DNA of 64,000 nt, taken from the NCBI GenBank assembly GCA_044227805.1, contig JBGAWA010000003.1, forward strand, positions 21,862 through 85,861. Reading direction: 5' to 3'. A model generated the notes under the pieces. It did not search any database, had not been told where the DNA came from, and worked only from the letters and a program-made list of their open reading frames with translations. The position numbers and the translations under genes were made by a program. Shown here piece by piece: positions 9,856-18,565 of this stretch. The first letter of the stretch is position 1. The number at the start of each line of letters is the position of its first letter. The DNA comes from JACCZZ01 sp044227805. Its GTDB lineage: Bacteria; Bacteroidota; Bacteroidia; Chitinophagales; UBA10324.

Positions 9856-12800
9856 GACGGAATTACTGCAACAATTTGTTGCAGATGAGCGGTTGACAAA
9901 CATCGCATCTAAGTTTCATCCTTCAACGGCCACCAGCCATCTACTCCCGGGCGGAGATACGGATAATATCTTACCGCCGGAAGGACAAGGGCATCCCCTG
10001 CGCCTTCATCTCAAAGGGCTGGCAGGTTCATCCGCCTCTCTTGTCGCTGCCGCGTTTCACCAGTTGTTCAACAGGCCGTTTGTTTTTGTTTTGAATGACA
10101 AAGAGGAAGCGGCGTATTTCCAAAATGACTTACAGCAATTTATTGAAAAGAAGGAAGTCCTTTTTTTGACGGATGCCTTTAAGAAGCCGGGCCATTTTGA
10201 TGAGCTCAACAACAGCCATGTGCAGCTGCGAACAGAAGCGCTCAACCAAATCGTGAATTCGCCTGCCAGGAATGAATTGCTGGTTACGTACCCGGAAGCA
10301 TTGATGGAGAAGGTGGTGAACACGCAGGCATTGAAGAAGTCAACGATCCTCATCAGGATGAATGAAAAGCTGGATGAGGACTTTATGATTGACATGCTCA
10401 TCAGCTATGGATTTCATCGCGAAGACTTCGTTTATGAGCCAGGTCAGTTTGCCATCCGCGGTGGCATCATTGATATTTTTTCTTTCGGCAATGAGTTGCC
10501 TTATCGCATAGAGCTGTTTGTGGATGAAGTGGAATCCATCCGTGTATTTGATCCGCTCACACAGCTTTCGCAGAAGAGAATTTCACAGGTAACCATCGTT
10601 CCCAATATACAGACACAATTTTCCAGCACGGAAAAAATCCCCTTTCTTGATTTCATTCCGGAAGATAGCATCCTTTGGTTCCAGGATGTTGCCTTTACCC
10701 GCGACCGTATCAACGCCTGTTTTGTAACTGCCGGCGACCTGCTCGGCCGCATGAAGGAAATGCTGCCCGGAGAAGAGGACGTGGTCATACAGGCAACGCC
10801 GGAAGAGTTATTAACCGATGCCGCTGCCGTTATGAAAGCCCTTGACCGGTTTCCCGTTATTGAATATGGCAAACAGTTTTTCTTCCGGAAAGATGAATGG
10901 CTGCAGTTTAATATGGATCCGCAGCCGAGCATCAATAAAAATTTTAACCTGCTGATTGATTACTGGAGAAAATACCGTGAGGACCATATCGACATCCTCT
11001 TGTTTTCAGATAATGCCAATCAGTTCCGACGGCTTGATTCTATTCTTGATGACCTGAAGGCAAATGTTATTTATCATCCTTTTGCCTTCGCTATCCGTGA
11101 AGGGTTTGTTGATAAGGATCGTAACATCGCCTGCTATACCGACCACCAGGTATTCGACCGTTATCACCGTTACCATCTTAAACAGGGATTTTCAAAAAGT
11201 AAATCGCTCACGGTTAAACTGCTCCGCGAGCTGCGCCCGGGAGATTTTGTCACGCATATTGATCACGGCGTAGGCGTATTCAGCGGACTGGAAAAGATAG
11301 ACGTGAACGGACAGTTACAGGAAGCCGTGCGATTAGTGTATCGCGATAATGATTTATTATATGTCAATATTCAATCGCTGCATAAGATCAGCAAATACAT
11401 CGGGAAAGACGGAACGCCGCCACGCATCAATAAACTCGGAACCGATGCCTGGGAGGCGCTGAAACGAAAGACAAAGTCGAAAGTAAAAGACATTGCAAAA
11501 GACCTGATTGAATTATATGCGAAACGAAAAGCGACAAAGGGCTTTGCTTTCGCGCCGGATTCCTATTTGCAGACCGAATTGGAGTCAAGCTTTATCTATG
11601 AAGACACCCCGGATCAGCTGAAATCCATCACCGATATCAAGCGTGATATGGAAAAAAATTTCCCCATGGACCGGCTTGTATGTGGTGATGTGGGCTTCGG
11701 GAAAACAGAGGTGGCCATACGTGCCGCATTTAAAGCGGTGGCTGACGGAAAACAAGTGGCGGTGCTGGTGCCGACCACCATTCTTGCCTTGCAGCATTAT
11801 AAAACATTTGGTGAGCGGCTGATTGATTTTCCATGTACGGTGGATTACATCAACCGTTTTAAATCGGCAAAACAGCAGAAGGAAACCCTGTTGCAACTGC
11901 AGGATGGAAAAATTGATATCATCATCGGCACCTCTGCCCTGATCAGTCAACGTGTGAAATTCAAAAACCTCGGCTTGCTCATCATTGATGAAGAGCAAAA
12001 ATTCGGTGTGGCGGCAAAGGAAAAACTTCGTCAGCTGAAAGCCAATGTGGATACGCTTACCTTAACCGCAACACCAATTCCCCGCACTCTGCAGTTCTCT
12101 TTGCTTGGCGCGCGCGACCTTTCCATCATCAACACACCGCCCCCCAACCGGCAACCGATTGAAACAGAGCTGATGGTGTTTGATCCTGATAAGATAAAGG
12201 AAGCCGTGGATTTTGAAATCAGCCGTGGCGGACAGGTTTTTTTCATTCACAACCGCGTGAAGGATATTGGAGAAATGGCGGCCATGCTGAAAAAGATTTG
12301 CCCCGAAACGGATATCGCCGTTGCGCACGGGCAACAGGAAGGCCATATCCTCGAAGAAAAAATGATTGACTTTATTGAGCGCCGCTATGATGTGCTGGTC
12401 TGTACCAATATCGTGGAGTCCGGACTCGACATTCCCAATGCCAATACCATCATCATCAACGATGCGCAGAATTTCGGACTGAGCGATTTGCATCAGTTGC
12501 GAGGGAGAGTGGGCCGGTCGAACAAAAAGGCCTTCTGTTATCTCGTAACACCGCCGCTATCCACGCTTACCACTGATGCAAGGAAAAGACTGAAGACCAT
12601 TGAAGAATTTGCGGATCTCGGCAGCGGTTTCCAGATTTCCATGCGTGACATGGACATTCGGGGAGCGGGAAATTTATTGGGAGGCGAACAGAGTGGATTT
12701 ATAGCGGACATTGGTTATGATACGTATCACAAAATACTGGATGAAGCTATCCGGGAACTGAAACATACCGACTTCAAAGAATTGTTTGCCGATGAAGAGA

Positions 12801-13300
12801 AAGCGGAAGAAAAATTTGTGCGCGACTGCACGATTGATTCTGATGCGGAGATGTTGTTTCCTGACAGTTATATTTCCAACATCAATGAACGGCTTGCTTT
12901 ATACACCGAGCTGGATAGTATTGCAGATGATGAAGGACTGAAATTGTTTGATCAGAAACTCCGCGACCGGTTCGGGCCGGTTCCCAAAGAAGTGAAGGAA
13001 TTATTTGATGGGGTACGGCTGCGAAAACTCGCGCGGCAATTAGGGTTTGAACGCCTGCAGCAACGCAAGGGGATTTTGAAATGCTATACGGTGGAAAATC
13101 CTGAATCCGCCTATTACGACTCTGATATTTTTGCCCGCGTGATGGGCTTTGTGCTGCGGCACCCCCATCGTTGCGCCATGCGGCAGATGGAAAAAAATAT
13201 GTTGCTCACCATTCAATCGGTCAGAAACATGCACCAGGCAATGGAAGTGATGGAGAAAATGCTGGAAGAGGCGGAGGTGGCATCAATGCCTAAGAAGTAG
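9848..13300 (+). CDS. mfd: Transcription-repair coupling factor Mfd
   Basis: 1150 residues, normal for Mfd. Order of parts: N-terminal UvrB-like module (LRLHLKGLAGSSASLVAAAF; YEPGQFAIRGGIIDIFSFG), RNA-polymerase-interacting CarD-like domain (RPGDFVTHIDHGVGVFSGL), helicase domain with Walker A GDVGFGKTEVA, motif II DEEQKFGV and motif III TATPIPRTLQ, motif VI QLRGRVGRS, then the C-terminal TRCF domain. Mfd removes stalled RNA polymerase at lesions and recruits UvrA. The start is a GTG that overlaps the end of the YfhO-type gene, which suggests translational coupling. All key motifs look intact. Confidence 0.97.
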   Translation: MNKTELLQQFVADERLTNIASKFHPSTATSHLLPGGDTDNILPPEGQGHPLRLHLKGLAGSSASLVAAAFHQLFNRPFVFVLNDKEEAAYFQNDLQQFIEKKEVLFLTDAFKKPGHFDELNNSHVQLRTEALNQIVNSPARNELLVTYPEALMEKVVNTQALKKSTILIRMNEKLDEDFMIDMLISYGFHREDFVYEPGQFAIRGGIIDIFSFGNELPYRIELFVDEVESIRVFDPLTQLSQKRISQVTIVPNIQTQFSSTEKIPFLDFIPEDSILWFQDVAFTRDRINACFVTAGDLLGRMKEMLPGEEDVVIQATPEELLTDAAAVMKALDRFPVIEYGKQFFFRKDEWLQFNMDPQPSINKNFNLLIDYWRKYREDHIDILLFSDNANQFRRLDSILDDLKANVIYHPFAFAIREGFVDKDRNIACYTDHQVFDRYHRYHLKQGFSKSKSLTVKLLRELRPGDFVTHIDHGVGVFSGLEKIDVNGQLQEAVRLVYRDNDLLYVNIQSLHKISKYIGKDGTPPRINKLGTDAWEALKRKTKSKVKDIAKDLIELYAKRKATKGFAFAPDSYLQTELESSFIYEDTPDQLKSITDIKRDMEKNFPMDRLVCGDVGFGKTEVAIRAAFKAVADGKQVAVLVPTTILALQHYKTFGERLIDFPCTVDYINRFKSAKQQKETLLQLQDGKIDIIIGTSALISQRVKFKNLGLLIIDEEQKFGVAAKEKLRQLKANVDTLTLTATPIPRTLQFSLLGARDLSIINTPPPNRQPIETELMVFDPDKIKEAVDFEISRGGQVFFIHNRVKDIGEMAAMLKKICPETDIAVAHGQQEGHILEEKMIDFIERRYDVLVCTNIVESGLDIPNANTIIINDAQNFGLSDLHQLRGRVGRSNKKAFCYLVTPPLSTLTTDARKRLKTIEEFADLGSGFQISMRDMDIRGAGNLLGGEQSGFIADIGYDTYHKILDEAIRELKHTDFKELFADEEKAEEKFVRDCTIDSDAEMLFPDSYISNINERLALYTELDSIADDEGLKLFDQKLRDRFGPVPKEVKELFDGVRLRKLARQLGFERLQQRKGILKCYTVENPESAYYDSDIFARVMGFVLRHPHRCAMRQMEKNMLLTIQSVRNMHQAMEVMEKMLEEAEVASMPKK

Positions 13301-13312
13301 GCAGCCACCCGA

Positions 13313-13900
13313 TTACATAGCTTCCGCCACAACTTCTTCCACCTCCGGAACCATACGTTTCAGCAAGCCTTCAATGCCGGCTTTCAGGGTGATCATGGAA
13401 GACGGACAGCCACTGCAGGATCCCTGCAGCATTAATGTAACTTTTCCTTCATGAAACGATTTGAACTGAATGGCGCCGCCATCCATTTCAACAGCCGGTT
13501 TCACATAGTTTTCCAGCATCTCTTTTATTTTGCTGATCACCGCCGACTCGTCCTGTACCGCCTCATTTCTGTTAGACGGCTTGAAATCTTTCGACAACAC
13601 TTCCTTTTCCGCTTCGAGGTAGTTTTTTACAAATTCACGAAGCGAGGGAATGATCTCTGTCCATTCTGAGTCCGGCGTCTTGGTGACCGTCACAAAATTG
13701 TTCATGATAAATACACCTTTCACAAAAGGAAACCCGAAGAGTTCCGTGGCCAAAGCTGAATCTTTTGCACTGGCTTCATCGGCAAAATCAGCCGAGCTAT
13801 TGGCAAATAACATTACATCGGTAACAAACTTCATTGTTTCCGGGTTGGGCGTCATCTCGGTATAGACATCCACTATCTTTCTGTTCAGGGTAGTTTCCAT
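13313..13900 (-). CDS. NifU-like Fe-S scaffold protein (Nfu_N + NifU domains)
   Basis: 195 residues. Residues 8-100 form an Nfu N-terminal domain (TPNPETMKFVTD, then FPFVKGVFIMNNFVTVTK). Residues 118-190 form a NifU C-terminal domain (KPAVEMDGGAIQFK, then GSCSGCPSS) with the cluster-binding pair C162/C165. It should bind or deliver a 4Fe-4S cluster as an Nfu-type carrier in the cytoplasm. It converges with mfd (12 bp between stops). A -7 box TAACTTTG lies about 25 bp before the ATG. Confidence 0.93.
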   Translation of the reverse strand: METTLNRKIVDVYTEMTPNPETMKFVTDVMLFANSSADFADEASAKDSALATELFGFPFVKGVFIMNNFVTVTKTPDSEWTEIIPSLREFVKNYLEAEKEVLSKDFKPSNRNEAVQDESAVISKIKEMLENYVKPAVEMDGGAIQFKSFHEGKVTLMLQGSCSGCPSSMITLKAGIEGLLKRMVPEVEEVVAEAM

Positions 13901-13924
13901 TGGCTAAAATTTAGGAACGGGAAG

Positions 13925-13932
13925 CAAAGTTA
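13925..13932 (-). promoter_or_regulatory. -7 box (TAACTTTG) of the NifU-like gene
   Basis: Perfect TAnnTTTG on the minus strand, 24 bp before the ATG at 13900. No good TTTG is found about 19 bp further upstream, so the -33 element is weak or absent. Confidence 0.55.
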
Positions 13933-14032
13933 ACAAAAAGGGGTGGAGGAAGGTTCAGCCCGGCGAAAGACAGTTTACGCCCGGCGCAGTGGGTACCTGC
14001 ATTATTCATCGTATCAGGCTGTATAATTCTCC

Positions 14033-14040
14033 TACTTTTG
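14033..14040 (+). promoter_or_regulatory. -7 box (TACTTTTG) of corA
   Basis: Perfect TAnnTTTG. Its last three bases are the TTG that opens the longest reading frame of corA at 14038. If the box is used, that TTG lies upstream of the transcription start, and the next TTG at 14062 (MKNKRKK...) is the better start. Confidence 0.5.
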
Positions 14041-15147
14041 GAAAACCATTTAGACAGCACCTTGAAAAATAAAAGAAAGAAACCTTACCGCAAGCCACAA
14101 GCGCTTAAAAAAACGCCAGGACTGGCGCCGGGCAAAATCATCTATGTAGGGGATGACCGCACCGAACAGGTGAACATCACTGTAATTGATTATGATTTGG
14201 ATTTTTTTGAAGAAAGAACATCGCTTAGAGTGGAAGATTGTTTTCCATATCGTGATACGCCCAGCAATACCTGGATCAATGTGGACGGCATTCACCAAAC
14301 CGATGTAATCGAAAAAGTGGGAAAGCATTTTGGCATCAATACCCTGGTGCTCGAAGATGTGGTGAATACCAACTCTCGGCCTAAAATTGATGACTTTAAG
14401 GACTATGCATTCATTGTGTTGAAAATGTTGACATACGATACGGCGAAGCACAACCTCAATATCGAACAGGTAAGTCTGGTGCTGGGGAAAAATTTTGTGA
14501 TTTCCTTCCAGGAAAATGAAGGGGATCTGTTCAACAGTATCCGTGTGCGACTCAGGGATGCTGATTCGCGCATCCGTAAGTATGGCTCTGATTACCTGGC
14601 TTATTGCCTGATGGATAAAATCGTGGATGAATATTTTATCATCATCGAATCAATGGGAACAGAACTGGAAGACATGGAGGATGAGGTGTCGGGCAATCCG
14701 ACAAAAGAATTTTTGCAACGGTACAATGACCTGAAACAAAATGGCATTTACCTGAGGAAGTCAGTATGGCCCTTGCGCGAAGTGATTAATTACATGCTGC
14801 GCGGTGATATGACGCTGATTAAAGCGGAAGTGCTTCCTTACTTCCGTGATCTGTATGATCACACCATCCAGGTAATTGATACCACAGAAACATACCGTGA
14901 CCTGTTTTCAGATATCATGGATCTCTATCTCAGTACGTTGAGCCTGAAAATGAATGAAGTGATGAAGGTGCTGACTATTATCTCCACCATTTTTATTCCA
15001 CTCACATTTATTGTCGGAGTTTATGGAATGAACTTTAAAGTGATGCCGGAACTTGACTGGCAGTACGGGTATTATACGGTCTGGGGCGTAATGGCGGTGA
15101 TAGCGGTGTTTATGATCTATTATTTCAGAAAGAAGAATTGGTTCTAA
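14038..15147 (+). CDS. corA: CorA-type Mg2+/Co2+ channel
   Basis: The longest frame gives 369 residues, the usual CorA size. A cytoplasmic alpha/beta domain (INVDGIHQTDVIEKVGKHFG) leads into long helices and two C-terminal membrane helices, with the gating signature GVYGMNF in the loop between them and a short basic tail (YYFRKKNWF). CorA is a pentameric divalent-cation channel of the inner membrane. No ATG is available before the conserved part; the TTG at 14038 overlaps a -7 box and the TTG at 14062 is more likely the true start. The N-terminus is very basic (KNKRKKPYRKPQALKK). Confidence 0.93.
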   Translation: MENHLDSTLKNKRKKPYRKPQALKKTPGLAPGKIIYVGDDRTEQVNITVIDYDLDFFEERTSLRVEDCFPYRDTPSNTWINVDGIHQTDVIEKVGKHFGINTLVLEDVVNTNSRPKIDDFKDYAFIVLKMLTYDTAKHNLNIEQVSLVLGKNFVISFQENEGDLFNSIRVRLRDADSRIRKYGSDYLAYCLMDKIVDEYFIIIESMGTELEDMEDEVSGNPTKEFLQRYNDLKQNGIYLRKSVWPLREVINYMLRGDMTLIKAEVLPYFRDLYDHTIQVIDTTETYRDLFSDIMDLYLSTLSLKMNEVMKVLTIISTIFIPLTFIVGVYGMNFKVMPELDWQYGYYTVWGVMAVIAVFMIYYFRKKNWF

Positions 15148-15215
15148 CCAGAATTTTGGCAAAGGAAAATCATGGTCTGAAAGCGTTTTCATAAAGCGTC
15201 TTATGACAAATGTTT

Positions 15216-15707
15216 TTACTGTTCAGGATGCATGAAATTTTTCACGGCTTCCCACACCATCTCCGGCTCATAACCCTTGCGAATCAGGTAAGCGGATAGT
15301 TTTTGCTGCCGCACCTGATTTGTTCCGCTTTTTATCAGCGTTGATTTCTTTTTAAGTTCCCGGGATAGCGTTTTTTCATATTCACCCGCTTCAATTTCTT
15401 TCATCGCTTTATTGATACAATAGGCAGCCACTCCCTTTAGCTTCAGCGCCTGGATGATTTTGTTTCTTCCCCAACCTTTCATCCTGAATTTTCCACGAGC
15501 ATAGGCCAGGGCAAACCGCTCTTCATTTAAAAAATTCTCTTCAATAAGCGTCACGATAATATTCTCCAGCACAATGCCACGCTGACCGGTTTCCAGCAAT
15601 TTATGGCGTACCTCCTGCTGACTGCGTTCCTGGTAAGCACAATACTTGCGCAAGCGCTCCAGTGCCTGTTGAGGGGTGAGATTTTTTTTTCCGGGTACGG
15701 CCTTCAT
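15216..15707 (-). CDS. recX: RecX-family regulatory protein
   Basis: 163 residues from ATG at 15707 (MKAVPGKKN); the frame is open 14 codons further upstream but that part is not RecX-like. The family's three-helix repeats are visible: LTPQQALERLRKYCAYQERSQQEVRHKL, then FLNEERFALAYARGKFRMKGWGRNKI, then KLSAYLIRKGYEPEMVWEAV. RecX proteins bind RecA filaments and limit recombination. It is 68 bp downstream of nothing on its own strand except porZ further on; it is convergent with corA. Confidence 0.9.
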   Translation of the reverse strand: MKAVPGKKNLTPQQALERLRKYCAYQERSQQEVRHKLLETGQRGIVLENIIVTLIEENFLNEERFALAYARGKFRMKGWGRNKIIQALKLKGVAAYCINKAMKEIEAGEYEKTLSRELKKKSTLIKSGTNQVRQQKLSAYLIRKGYEPEMVWEAVKNFMHPEQ

Positions 15708-15827
15708 GATGACAGTGTTGTCAAGCAACAGGATTAATATATGGAACAAACGGAATTCCCCTGTTTCCTGTTTAAGGAGAGCTTCATCAGTAAATATCTA
15801 CCGGTATGCCATAACCTGTAACCCATC

Positions 15828-18125
15828 TCAATTCACCATCAGTAACTTGGCGACACAGGTAACAGATCCATCTTCATTGGAGGCCATAACGAGGTACACA
15901 CCTGTTTTGGCACGCTGGCCATTGTAATCGTTTCCATCCCAGATCACTTGTCCTCCCAGTGCATTGGTCCGGTAGATGAGGTTGCCTTCAGCATCGGTTA
16001 TTTTCACTTCCGCATTATTCACCACGTGGCTGATGGCAATCGGACCTGTATAGTTTTCGCGCACAGGATTGGGAAACACAACAGGTTCACAACTATTTAC
16101 TGAGCCGGCAGTGGCATCACTCCGGTAAACCATGATGCCTTTTTCAGTGCCGATATACACTTCGCCGGTGGTATTGTCAATATCAAGCGCTGTTATATAG
16201 TCAGAAAGCAGCGGGCTGTTTTCCGTCGTGAAATGAAGAATCTCCTGCGTGCCATCTTCCGAAAAGAGCCACACCCCATTGTCGGTGGCAAACCATTTCC
16301 GGTTGGCACCATCCACCGCAATCTTTTTCACGTTTTCAGTGCCTAATAAATAACCGTTGTATCCATCAGCAGCTGTAATTACAATCTGTTGTGCATCGCA
16401 GGGGAACTCGGAGAAGATATCGCCCGGGCAATAATAAACGGTGACACCCTGATCAGTGCCCACCCAGATATTTCCATCTTTATCTGTAGCCAGGCAGTTA
16501 ACATTTTGAGAAGGCAGGTTACCCTGTCCGGGACCGGTGATCAGTTTGCGGTACTGATCATCCGACTTGTTTTCCAGGTCGCTGCCATAGTTGAAGACCA
16601 TGATGCCTTGCCTGGGAAGAACAAACCATGCCTGATCGTACTGATCAAAAGTCAATTGCAAAACCCATTGCTGATCGATGGGGAAGGTGGGCTCAAAACT
16701 CAACCACTGATCATTTGCGGTCTTTACGCAGATAGGACTCAGTGAACCAAAGTTCGCGGCCCATAAGTTTCCAAAGCGGTCAAAAGCGATGTCGGTGACC
16801 TTCACCCTTGCGATGTCACCATTGGCTCCGGTGAGCGAGCTGTTCTCCGACGTGAATTGATTGACGATTCCCAATGCGTCATCATATTCAAACATGCCCA
16901 GCCATAAGCTGCCAAAGTATGCATGATTGTTGGCTGCGTTCACCGTCACGCACACTATGTCAAAGGAATCTTTCAGTATCGGCGTATTATTGACATCATA
17001 GGATGACCATTCATCGTCTATACGGACAAAAAAGCCGCTGCGGTTATAGACAAATCCATACGATGCATTGTAGCCCCCCGGTGCAACATAGAGATTGTTC
17101 GTACTGCTGTTTACGGCAAGATCAAACACGCTGGAAGTACTGGGCCCATTCGGATACAGTACTTCGGTATAACCATTTGAAACTTTTTTCAGCCCTTCAT
17201 AAAGATCAGCGATCCACAAAGCATCTCCATCTTCAATGGCCTGATAGGGTTGACCGCTGTACATCGAATCCAGGACCCCGGAAGTATTCATCGTCATCAC
17301 CCGTGTACCGGACGTACCGATTTGCGACATCACCAGTTTTGTTTTGCCAGGTTCCATCTTGCGCACCGGATATCCCTGCCGGATAAGGCTGACGGACCAG
17401 GTATCATCTTGTTGTTTAAATAAGGTGTCACCTTTTGCTGCGTAAACCGATCCGTTGAAATAGGCAATGTCAGCATAGTTTCCCCCCGCCAGGCCATCAT
17501 CAGTTGTGAAGGTGTACCAGCTTCTGAAATCAACCAAGGTCGGATCATTCAGTTGCCCGCGAAGGATGCCGGCGGTTGTGGCAGCATACAAGTAGGTACC
17601 ATCGCAAGTGAGGTCATTGACCTGCAGGTTGGCCCCATTCACGCCAATGTAATAGGTATCTTTGATTTCGTATTTTATTACGTCAAGCACTACAATCCCA
17701 AAACCACAACACAGATAGGCATAATCGCCGTAGAGGTAAACACCATAAATGGATTTGTCTCCAACAATACTTTTGCGCTTGATATCTGAAATGTTATATA
17801 CTTCTCCGTCTTTGATTATATCAATATTGCTGTTGAGGTAGCAGATGAGCAATTGATTATGCGGTTTATCATACATCACAAGATTCGACTGAATATCGGA
17901 AAGACCGCTAACCGTTGTGAGTGCTTCCATGGCATTGTCGCTTTTATCAACGGCATATACGGTAAGCTCCGTGGCGCAATAGATCTTGTTTTCAGAAGCA
18001 GTCACACCAATCGCATTTCGGTACGGCAACTCTGTCTGCCATTGACCTAACGCCAGTGGCTGAGCAGAGGAAAGGTGACAAAAGCCGGAAGCAAACAGGA
18101 CAAATGGCAGTAAGAAATTTCTCAT
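15828..18125 (-). CDS. porZ: PorZ-type T9SS protein with two propellers and sorting tail
   Basis: 765 residues with a signal peptide (LPFVLFASGFCHLSSAQ). The first propeller starts with LALGQWQTELPYRNAIGV and contains the very conserved PorZ stretches YAVDKSDNAMEAL, NISDIKRKSIVGDKSIYGVYL and LCCGFGIVVLDVIKYEIKDT. Later blades carry DGNIWVGTDQGVTVYY and RKWFATDNGVWLF. The C-terminus is a T9SS sorting domain (VVFPNPVRENYTG...TDAEGNLIYR...TGVYLVMAS). In Porphyromonas gingivalis PorZ belongs to the T9SS attachment complex and binds anionic lipopolysaccharide. A -7-like box TATTTTCG (18136-18143, minus) precedes the ATG by about ten bases. Confidence 0.9.
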   Translation of the reverse strand: MRNFLLPFVLFASGFCHLSSAQPLALGQWQTELPYRNAIGVTASENKIYCATELTVYAVDKSDNAMEALTTVSGLSDIQSNLVMYDKPHNQLLICYLNSNIDIIKDGEVYNISDIKRKSIVGDKSIYGVYLYGDYAYLCCGFGIVVLDVIKYEIKDTYYIGVNGANLQVNDLTCDGTYLYAATTAGILRGQLNDPTLVDFRSWYTFTTDDGLAGGNYADIAYFNGSVYAAKGDTLFKQQDDTWSVSLIRQGYPVRKMEPGKTKLVMSQIGTSGTRVMTMNTSGVLDSMYSGQPYQAIEDGDALWIADLYEGLKKVSNGYTEVLYPNGPSTSSVFDLAVNSSTNNLYVAPGGYNASYGFVYNRSGFFVRIDDEWSSYDVNNTPILKDSFDIVCVTVNAANNHAYFGSLWLGMFEYDDALGIVNQFTSENSSLTGANGDIARVKVTDIAFDRFGNLWAANFGSLSPICVKTANDQWLSFEPTFPIDQQWVLQLTFDQYDQAWFVLPRQGIMVFNYGSDLENKSDDQYRKLITGPGQGNLPSQNVNCLATDKDGNIWVGTDQGVTVYYCPGDIFSEFPCDAQQIVITAADGYNGYLLGTENVKKIAVDGANRKWFATDNGVWLFSEDGTQEILHFTTENSPLLSDYITALDIDNTTGEVYIGTEKGIMVYRSDATAGSVNSCEPVVFPNPVRENYTGPIAISHVVNNAEVKITDAEGNLIYRTNALGGQVIWDGNDYNGQRAKTGVYLVMASNEDGSVTCVAKLLMVN

Positions 18126-18565
18126 GGTCGGTTAGCGAAAATAGAAAGAAATGATCAGAGGGAGTGAACGTGGTGTGCCCTGCTTTATTACATCTCCCTG
18201 CATTTTGCCAATCTGTATTGCCGCACATCGGTATTTTTCAATTCAAAATACCGGATAAATCCACCCCTCTTTCGTATCGTCAATACACCCTCATTCAGAA
18301 AATTCAAGCAAAGCATACTTGAATGAAAGCACGGTGGAAAGAAGAGCGCCATTACCGATGGCAGTAATGAAGGGCACGCAATTTTGAATGGTTTCTGCGC
18401 TTGTCAGTGGCACATGCATCCCGACCTTCTTTTTGTAACTTCGCCCACTTTTTATCTTACATATTGATGTCGTGATGATGACATGGAACAAAAGATAACA
18501 AAGCGGGACATCATAGAGCTTGACTGTTCCGGCAACAAAAGACCGAATGCATAAATGATTTGCAT
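18126..18565. other. Intergenic region between porZ and ileS
   Basis: 440 bp between divergent genes. It must hold both promoters. On the minus side TATTTTCG at 18136-18143 suits porZ; on the plus side TAACTTCG near 18437-18444 is a possible -7 box for ileS, with a leader of about 120 bases. A 180-codon minus-strand frame crosses the region into ileS but has no recognisable sequence. Nothing else is evident. Confidence 0.3.
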
